Below, piece after piece: positions 5,431-10,379 of a stretch of DNA of 10,379 bases (the stretch's first letter is position 1; every line of letters starts with the position of its first letter). The stretch is from assembly GCA_017466495.1 (NCBI GenBank), contig JAFTUB010000200.1, positions 1 through 10,379 on the forward strand, given 5' to 3'. The notes beneath the pieces were generated by a model. It worked only from the letters and a program-made list of their open reading frames with translations, had not been told where the DNA came from and did no database searches. The DNA comes from Clostridia bacterium (GTDB taxonomy: Bacteria > Bacillota > Clostridia > Oscillospirales > CAG-272). Both the position numbers and the translations under genes were made by a program.

Positions 5431-6555
5431 ATGCTCATCGAATTTCGCTGTTCCAATCACAAATCCATTCGGGAGGAGATCCTTTTCTCCATGCTGGCCG
5501 GGAGCGATTCCGCCCATGGAGAGCAGCTCCTGTCGGCGGGAGATCTGCGCCTGCTTCACACCGCGGTAATTTACGGTGCCAACGGGTCGGGAAAAAGCAA
5601 TCTGCTGGATGCCCTGGAGCAGCTTCGCGCCTGGGTTCTCGGCCTGCGCCCTCTGCGCCAGACGCCCCACAAGCTGTCCGCGGACATTCCAAGCCGATAC
5701 ACTCTCCAATTTCTTTGGGAGGATGTACGCTATGTTTTCACCTGTACGCTGTTGGAGAAAACGGTCTCCGAGGAATCCCTCTGCGCATTCCCCGGCGGAC
5801 GGCGCACCACCGTTTACACCCGCACCTTGGAAGAACTGCAAATGTGCGGCCGCTTCCGCGCCAAGCTTTCTCAAGCCGACATTTCCCCCTCTGCCCTGCT
5901 GGCATCGACCGCGCCCCCCATCCCGCCTGTCCTGGCACTCCGCCGCTTTTTGGCGGAATGTCTTGCTCCCTACCATCTCACCGCGCCGGGCGAGCGGATG
6001 AAAGATGCCCTGAACCTCCTTCGCAGAGACCAGATAAAAACCGCTGTGCTGGCCCTGCTGGGCACCCTCGGCACCGGAATTCTCGATCTCCGCATCTCGG
6101 GCACCACAGATGAGCCCCGCGCGGAGACCGTCTACGCCGACTTTTCCACCGATCTGCTGGAGGAGGAATCCAGCGGCATCCGGCGGATGATCGAATTTCT
6201 CTGCCCCCTGGTGGATATGCTCTGCACCCACCGCGTTCTGCTCTGCGACGAGCCTGAGGCACATCTCCATGAGCTGCTCCTTCCACGGCTGATCCGTGGC
6301 ATTCGTCAGGTCATCCCCGAATCCCGCGCCCAGCTGATCTTCTCCACCCATAGTACAGGCCTCCTGGACCTCGCCCTCTTCCGCCGAGATCAGATCTGGT
6401 TCACTGAGCTGCGGTCCGGAGACCGTTCCACCGAGCTTTATTCTCTGGCCGAGATCCGGGACGTTCACCCCAACGAAAACATCAGACTGGGCTACCTCGC
6501 CGGTGAATACGGCGCTGTCCCCACCCAGCGGAAGGGAGGAAACGGCCGTGGCTAA
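5431..6555 (+). CDS. AAA15-family (COG1106-like, ABC-type) ATPase, putative defence component
   Basis: This 374-residue protein has the architecture of the AAA15/AAA_21 family (SMC/ABC-like ATPases). The N terminus LIEFRCSNHKSIREEILFSM is the typical family opening. Walker A, GANGSGKS, is at residues 49-56. A signature-like EEESSGIRRM lies near residues 244-253. Walker B VLLCDEPEAHLH spans residues 269-280, with Glu274 as the likely catalytic glutamate. A switch-histidine FSTHS follows at 304-308. The ending GYLAGEYGAVP is characteristic of COG1106 members. Family members act in several anti-phage systems (AriA of PARIS, AbiL and related proteins), where the ATPase senses infection and controls a toxic partner. 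That role is inferred here from the family and the neighbour. I use ATG 5431, 6 nt after GGAGG at 5420-5424; an in-frame TTG start at 5362 lies inside the promoter. The end overlaps the HEPN gene by 8 nt. Confidence 0.9.
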   Translation: MLIEFRCSNHKSIREEILFSMLAGSDSAHGEQLLSAGDLRLLHTAVIYGANGSGKSNLLDALEQLRAWVLGLRPLRQTPHKLSADIPSRYTLQFLWEDVRYVFTCTLLEKTVSEESLCAFPGGRRTTVYTRTLEELQMCGRFRAKLSQADISPSALLASTAPPIPPVLALRRFLAECLAPYHLTAPGERMKDALNLLRRDQIKTAVLALLGTLGTGILDLRISGTTDEPRAETVYADFSTDLLEEESSGIRRMIEFLCPLVDMLCTHRVLLCDEPEAHLHELLLPRLIRGIRQVIPESRAQLIFSTHSTGLLDLALFRRDQIWFTELRSGDRSTELYSLAEIRDVHPNENIRLGYLAGEYGAVPTQRKGGNGRG

Positions 6556-7267
6556 CACTTCCTACACCCCCTCCGCACGTCGGGAGAACACCCGCGACAA
6601 GCGCTCCGTCCCGGCGGTAATCAGCTTCACCCTGGCGCAAATCATGGAGCACTTCACCCAAAATCTTGATGCCATCCGCGCTCAGTCGGACATTGCCGCA
6701 GACATGGTGCGGGAGGGCAACCGCAGCGAAGCCGAGTTCATCTGGCGCACCCAGATCCTCTATCTGGTCAGCGCCCTGGACTTTTACATGCACGAGCTGA
6801 CCACCTACGGCATGGTGGCCATGTATCGCCGTCAATGGAAACGCACCCCCGATTACGAAAAGATTCGCCTTCCCATCTCGGCCATCGACGAAGGGATGCG
6901 GGCATCCGGCTCTGCGGAATGGCTGGTGGAGTACATCAACGATGCCTTCGGGCGGGACACCATGACCTCCTACCCCCGCATTAAGGATCAGGCCGACCTG
7001 CTGGGCATCGACATTCGCCGCTGCATGGAGGAGGCCTTCCCTCATGTATCCAAAAAGCACCGCGCCGTGGCCGAGGGAAGCGAGATCCTGGGGGATATTT
7101 CCTCCCGCCGCAACCGCATTGCCCACCAGACCGACCGTGACCCCGACAACGCCCGTCAAGCCGAAATCAGCGACCGCTATGTCGCCCAATCTATTTCCCA
7201 TATCGAGGGGCTGGTCCTTGCCCTTCACCGTGCCGCCAAAGAAAAGGACACCCCGCAGAAGAATTGA
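6548..7267 (+). CDS. HEPN-domain protein (RiboL-PSP-HEPN-like), putative RNase effector
   Basis: This 239-residue, mostly helical protein has no signal peptide or membrane segment. The key feature is SRRNRIAHQTD: Arg188-Asn189-x3-His193, the RNxxxH active-site motif of HEPN ribonucleases. The upstream helix FIWRTQILYLVSALDFYMHE (from residue 64) matches the pattern of the RiboL-PSP-HEPN group, where an aspartate and an HE pair precede a long helix. HEPN nucleases usually cut RNA when dimeric and often act as effectors in abortive-infection or toxin-antitoxin systems. The start is GTG at 6548, 8 nt after GGGAGG (6534-6539), overlapping the ATPase stop as GTGGCTAA; an upstream in-frame GTG at 6503 is less likely. 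The tight overlap suggests the two proteins are made together and act together. RNA target and partner binding are unknown. Confidence 0.82.
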   Translation: MANTSYTPSARRENTRDKRSVPAVISFTLAQIMEHFTQNLDAIRAQSDIAADMVREGNRSEAEFIWRTQILYLVSALDFYMHELTTYGMVAMYRRQWKRTPDYEKIRLPISAIDEGMRASGSAEWLVEYINDAFGRDTMTSYPRIKDQADLLGIDIRRCMEEAFPHVSKKHRAVAEGSEILGDISSRRNRIAHQTDRDPDNARQAEISDRYVAQSISHIEGLVLALHRAAKEKDTPQKN

Positions 7268-7292
7268 CAAGATGCCCTTTATTCGGTATAAT
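7264..7292 (+). promoter_or_regulatory. Perfect consensus sigma-A promoter for the DUF853 gene
   Basis: TTGACA (7264-7269) and TATAAT (7287-7292) are both perfect and spaced by 17 nt. The -35 box includes the stop codon of the HEPN gene (TGA, 7265-7267). No terminator separates the two operons, so read-through from the upstream pair is possible. Confidence 0.88.
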
Positions 7293-7321
7293 ATACTCAA
7301 TCAACATTTCGGAGGTATACC

Positions 7322-8845
7322 ATGCTCCACGACAACAAAATTCTGATGGCTGTGGGCGACCGCCCCGTCTATCTGCTTCCCTACCAGGCCAACCGCCATG
7401 GCCTGATCGCAGGTGCCAGCGGCACCGGTAAGACCATCACCCTTAAAGTTATGGCTGAATCCTTCAGTTCTCTTGGTGTCCCGGTATTCCTTGCCGACAT
7501 CAAAAGTGACCTTGCCGGTATGTGCCTGCCCGGCGAGGATAATGCGGCCATGCAGGAGCGCATTGCCCGCCTTGGCATTGGAGAAAGCTTCCGCTACACC
7601 GATTTCCCCACCCGCTTCTGGGATATTTGGGGAGAGTTTGGCCATACCGTCAAGACCACCGTCACCGACATGGGGCCCTATCTCCTCGCCCGCCTGCTGG
7701 ACTTGACCCAGGTGCAGTCGGATGCCCTGCAGGTGATCTTCCGCATTGCCGACGAGCAGGGACTTCTCCTGCTGGATCTCAAGGATCTGCGCGCCATGGT
7801 GCGCTTCGTGGGCGAAAACCGCAAGGACTACGCCAACGAATACGGCATGATTGCTCCTCAGACCATCGGGGCGATCCAGCGCTCCCTTCTTGCCCTGGAG
7901 GACAGCGGCGGCAATCTCTTCTTTGGCGAGCCTGCCCTCGATATTTTCGACTGGATCCGCACCGATTCCACCGGCCGCGGCTACATCAATATCCTGCACA
8001 GCGTACAGCTGGCGCAGAATCCCGCCCTGTACACCACCTTTATGCTGTGGATGCTCTCCGAGCTCTACGAGCGGATGCCCGAGGCCGGCGACCTGGAGAA
8101 GCCCCGCATCGTCTTCTTCTTCGACGAGGCCCATATGCTCTTCACCGATGCCCCCAAGGCGCTTCTGCAGAAGGTGGAGCAGATCATCAAGCTCATTCGC
8201 TCCAAGGGCGTGGGCATCTACTTCATCTCCCAAAGCCCCTCCGACCTGCCCGATCCCGTCCTGGCACAGCTGAGCAACCGGGTCCAGCACGCCCTCCGGG
8301 CATATACCCCCGCCGAGCAGAAGGCCGTCCGCACCGCCGCCGATACCTTCCGTCCCAACCCCAATTTTGACACCAAGGATGTGATTACAGAACTCTCCAC
8401 CGGAGAAGCGCTGGTATCCTTCCTGGACGAAAAAGGCGCTCCCGGTGTGGTAGAGCGGGCATGGATCCTGCCGCCTCAGAGCAAAATGGGCACCATCACC
8501 GACGACGTGCGCAAGAAGGTGATCAACAACAGCGACCTCTTCATCAAGTACCACCAGGAGATCGACCGCGAATCGGCCTATGAGCTTCTCGCCCGTGACG
8601 AGGAGGCCAAGCTGGCCGCCGCCGAGAAGGCGGCGCAGGAAAAGGCCGAAGCCGAGGCTGCCGCCCTGGCCGAAAAGGAAGCGGCAAAGGCCGCCAAGGA
8701 AGCGGAAAAAGCCGCCAAAGCCAAGAAAAAGGAAAAGAGCTTTGTCACCAAAGCCGTTGAGCGCACCGCCAGCAGCGCCATGAGCGCCATCGGCCGCGAG
8801 CTTGGCCGCTCCATCTTCCGCGGACTCTTCGGCAGCTCGAAATAA
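7322..8845 (+). CDS. DUF853 family HerA/FtsK-like ATPase (YjgR-type)
   Basis: This 507-residue protein belongs to the HerA-FtsK ATPase superfamily, in the DUF853 group of Escherichia coli YjgR, and has the family's usual length of about 500. Walker A, GASGTGKT, is at residues 31-38. LADIKSDLAG, the conserved segment after it, follows. Walker B IVFFFDEAHMLF contains Asp268 and Glu269. FISQSPSDLPDPVLAQLSNR is the sensor/arginine-finger-like region of the family. Residues about 420-475 form an Ala/Lys/Glu-rich coiled coil, and the end (AMSAIGRELGRSIFRGLFG) is an amphipathic tail also typical of the family. The cellular role is not established; DNA or protein translocation is assumed by analogy. 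GGAGG (7311-7315) precedes the ATG by 6 nt. It begins the rightmost transcription unit, running with short gaps into the phosphodiesterase gene. Confidence 0.93.
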   Translation: MLHDNKILMAVGDRPVYLLPYQANRHGLIAGASGTGKTITLKVMAESFSSLGVPVFLADIKSDLAGMCLPGEDNAAMQERIARLGIGESFRYTDFPTRFWDIWGEFGHTVKTTVTDMGPYLLARLLDLTQVQSDALQVIFRIADEQGLLLLDLKDLRAMVRFVGENRKDYANEYGMIAPQTIGAIQRSLLALEDSGGNLFFGEPALDIFDWIRTDSTGRGYINILHSVQLAQNPALYTTFMLWMLSELYERMPEAGDLEKPRIVFFFDEAHMLFTDAPKALLQKVEQIIKLIRSKGVGIYFISQSPSDLPDPVLAQLSNRVQHALRAYTPAEQKAVRTAADTFRPNPNFDTKDVITELSTGEALVSFLDEKGAPGVVERAWILPPQSKMGTITDDVRKKVINNSDLFIKYHQEIDRESAYELLARDEEAKLAAAEKAAQEKAEAEAAALAEKEAAKAAKEAEKAAKAKKKEKSFVTKAVERTASSAMSAIGRELGRSIFRGLFGSSK

Positions 8846-8867
8846 ATCACCGCAAAGGAGAAACCAC

Positions 8868-9632
8868 ATGAAACTTCTGCTCATTTTGGTGGACGGAATG
8901 CGCCCCGATGCACTGGCGGATATTCCTCAGGTTAAGCGCATGATGACTGAGGCCACCTACAGCCTGGACGTTCGTACCGTCATGCCCTCGGTCACCTTGC
9001 CCTGCCATATGTCCCTCTTCCACAGCGTGGATCCCGACCGCCACGGCATCACCACCAACACCTACACCCCCCAGGTCCGCCCCATTGCCGGCCTGTGTGA
9101 GCAGCTCAAAGCGGCGGGCAAGCAGTGCGCCTTCTTCTACAACTGGCATCAACTCCGCGACCTTTGCCGCCCCGGCTCCCTCTCCTATGAATGTTTCGCC
9201 TCGGGCAAGCTCCACACCTGGGAAAAGTCCAACCGTATGATCACCGATGCCGCCATGGCGCACATCGCCGAGTATGCCCCCGATTTTGTTTTCCTCTACC
9301 TGGGCTGGGTGGACGAGGCGGGTCACGCCTATGGCTGGATGGGCGAGGAATACATGAGAGCCGTACAAAGCTCCTGGGACGACATTGAGCGCATCACCGC
9401 CTCTCTTCCCGAGGAATACACTGTCATCGTCACCGCCGACCATGGCGGCCATGGCCGTTCCCACGGCACCGATTGCGCCGAGGATATGACCATTCCCCTC
9501 TTCCTCAAGGGCACCCCCTTCACGACGGGCAAGGTGCTGGAGGGCGCAAATATCAAGGACATCGCCCCCACTGTCGCCGCTCTGCTTGACGCCGAGCCCG
9601 CCCCCGAATGGGAGGGCAGGAATCTGCTGTAA
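8868..9632 (+). CDS. Alkaline phosphatase superfamily protein, type I phosphodiesterase/nucleotide pyrophosphatase-like
   Basis: This 254-residue protein has the metal-site pattern of the PF01663-type phosphodiesterase/pyrophosphatase group. Asp9 lies in LVDGMRPD. The likely nucleophile Thr43 lies in MPSVTLPCH. Asp149 and His153 lie in GWVDEAGHAYG, and Asp191-His192 in TADHGGHGRSHG, with His199 completing the two-metal site. There is no signal peptide, so it is expected in the cytoplasm, unlike many secreted relatives. It is shorter than eukaryotic NPPs and lacks extra domains. The substrate could be a nucleotide, a phosphodiester lipid head group or a phosphonate and cannot be told. The start at 8868 follows AAAGGAG (8854-8860) by 7 nt, 22 nt after the DUF853 stop, suggesting one operon. 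Confidence 0.9.
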   Translation: MKLLLILVDGMRPDALADIPQVKRMMTEATYSLDVRTVMPSVTLPCHMSLFHSVDPDRHGITTNTYTPQVRPIAGLCEQLKAAGKQCAFFYNWHQLRDLCRPGSLSYECFASGKLHTWEKSNRMITDAAMAHIAEYAPDFVFLYLGWVDEAGHAYGWMGEEYMRAVQSSWDDIERITASLPEEYTVIVTADHGGHGRSHGTDCAEDMTIPLFLKGTPFTTGKVLEGANIKDIAPTVAALLDAEPAPEWEGRNLL

Positions 9633-9672
9633 ACCAACATCCGCGCTTGAATTTGAGAAAGGAGAAAATGAT

Positions 9673-10185
9673 ATGACGAAATTTCTTGCATTGATTTTCA
9701 CCCTGCTCTGCGTACTGGCACTGGCCGGATGTACTTCCGATGCCGAGCGTCCCCCCGCACAGGATCCCGCTTCCACTTCGGGCAGCGGCGCGCAAACCGA
9801 GCAAACCAACGGTACTAACCCCGCCGACTGGGGCATTACCTTAAAGGCCGAAAATGTCACCCCCACCGGCTTGACCATCGTATGTGAGCAGTCAGGCGGT
9901 GAAAACGTGGCTGAGCTGAACACAGGCAGCTATTTTGTCATCCAGGCGCAGAAAGACGGCGCATGGGTCAATGTAGAGTATCTTCCCCAGGAATATGACC
10001 TTGCCTGGACCCAGGAGGCATGGGGCATCCTGAAAGGCAGCACAACCACTTGGAATGTAAAATGGGAGGGCCTTTACGGCGAACTTCCTTCCGGCGCATA
10101 CCGCATCGGAAAAGAAATCATGAATTTCAGAGGCACCGGTGACTACGACAAAGCAATGGCCTATGCCGAATTTGTGATTGCGTAA
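9673..10185 (+). CDS. Small lipoprotein with probable bacterial Ig-like domain
   Basis: This 170-residue protein starts with a lipoprotein signal peptide (positively charged MTK, a hydrophobic stretch, lipobox LAGC with lipidated Cys20), so it should be anchored on the outer face of the membrane. Residues about 21-50 are a Ser/Thr/Gly/Pro linker. Residues about 53-170 look like one compact beta domain: GITLKAENVTPTGLTIVCE, a WVNVEYLPQEYDLAWT segment, and a closing YRIGKEIMNFRGTGDYDKA. This pattern recalls the Ig-like domain of small clostridial lipoproteins (Big_14-type); that is recognition by memory, not a search. The start at 9673 is 8 nt after AAAGGAG (9658-9664). It lies 40 nt after the phosphodiesterase gene with no terminator between them. 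Function unknown. Confidence 0.88.
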   Translation: MTKFLALIFTLLCVLALAGCTSDAERPPAQDPASTSGSGAQTEQTNGTNPADWGITLKAENVTPTGLTIVCEQSGGENVAELNTGSYFVIQAQKDGAWVNVEYLPQEYDLAWTQEAWGILKGSTTTWNVKWEGLYGELPSGAYRIGKEIMNFRGTGDYDKAMAYAEFVIA

Positions 10186-10212
10186 AATCCATTGCCACGG
10201 GGGATCAAATCC

Positions 10213-10379
10213 ATGTACAAATACGAATATGAAACCGTAAGCTGCGACTTCGGCGGCTGGGGCCTTGGTTCCGGCAACGTCTACTGCATCGAGGACTACC
10301 GTTCCATCATCGACCGGCGAGCCGCAAGCGGCTGGCGCTATGTGGGATGCATCCCCACCAAACAGCGCGGAACCGGCCA
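10213..10379 (+). CDS. DUF4177-like protein, 5' part (cut by the window edge)
   Basis: An open frame begins at ATG 10213 and continues to the window edge, giving 55 residues. It opens MYKYEYETVSCDFGGWG and later has EDYRSIIDRRAASGWRYVG followed by IPTKQRGTG. The beta strand, the Glu-Asp-Tyr helix, then AAxGW-x-x-V are the pattern of small DUF4177 proteins, which are usually 60-120 residues and of unknown role. A GGGGGA run (10199-10204), a modest ribosome binding site, ends 8 nt before the start. It lies 27 nt downstream of the lipoprotein gene. Confidence 0.72.
   Translation, partial: MYKYEYETVSCDFGGWGLGSGNVYCIEDYRSIIDRRAASGWRYVGCIPTKQRGTG

Noticed and set aside
5212..6558. Minus-strand open frame (about 448 codons) over the ATPase gene
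   Set aside because: The plus-strand frame has all ATPase motifs and a consensus promoter. The antisense product resembles no family and crosses the spoIIA promoter.
7301..8884. Long minus-strand open frame (about 527 codons) over the whole DUF853 gene
   Set aside because: It is antisense to a gene with clear Walker motifs, a promoter and a ribosome binding site. It has a low-complexity Gly/Leu/Ala-rich translation, as expected from GC-biased third positions of the real gene.
8847..9923. Minus-strand open frame (about 358 codons) over the phosphodiesterase gene
   Set aside because: Antisense shadow of a gene with an intact two-metal site; it also runs across the lipoprotein start.
1..10379. 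CRISPR arrays, tRNA or rRNA genes, insertion sequences
   Set aside because: No regularly spaced direct repeats, no cloverleaf-like segment, no rRNA-like stretch and no transposase or integrase frame was seen on either strand.

Overview
The window looks like chromosomal DNA of a GC-rich, spore-forming member of the Clostridia, most likely in the Oscillospiraceae/Ruminococcaceae range. The reasons are an intact spoIIAA-spoIIAB-sigF operon (restricted to endospore-forming Firmicutes and their relatives), strong AAGGAGG-type ribosome binding sites before most genes, consensus sigma-A promoters (TTGACA-17-TATAAT) in the short AT-rich gaps, and strongly GC-biased codon use. That codon use also produces many long but meaningless antisense frames. 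The genus cannot be named from the sequence.

Left part (1-2724): a partial minus-strand gene of unknown function runs off the left edge. Its start faces a compact plus-strand operon of trmB (tRNA m7G46 methyltransferase), a small nitroreductase-family flavoprotein and truB (tRNA pseudouridine-55 synthase). The three are joined by ATGA stop/start overlaps and end at a strong hairpin terminator.

Middle part (2725-5430): an XRE-type regulator gene with its own consensus promoter ends head-on against the end of sigF, with overlapping stop codons. The minus-strand spoIIA operon (spoIIAA, spoIIAB, sigF) encodes the anti-anti-sigma factor, the anti-sigma kinase and the forespore sigma factor. These form the partner-switching module that confines SigF activity to the forespore.

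Right part (5362-7267): the most interesting segment. A two-gene plus-strand operon with its own near-consensus promoter encodes an AAA15-type (COG1106/ABC-like) ATPase and a protein with a HEPN-type RNxxxH RNase motif, overlapping by 8 nt (GTGGCTAA). ATPase + HEPN nuclease is the logic of an abortive-infection or toxin-type defence system. I propose it as a candidate two-component anti-phage or stress system.

Far right (7264-10379): another perfect consensus promoter drives a DUF853/YjgR-type HerA-FtsK-like ATPase, followed with short gaps by a cytoplasmic alkaline-phosphatase-superfamily phosphodiesterase, a small lipoprotein with a probable Ig-like domain, and the start of a DUF4177-like protein cut by the window edge. 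No tRNA, rRNA, CRISPR array, insertion sequence or prophage gene was seen, and no gap between genes exceeds about 220 bp.
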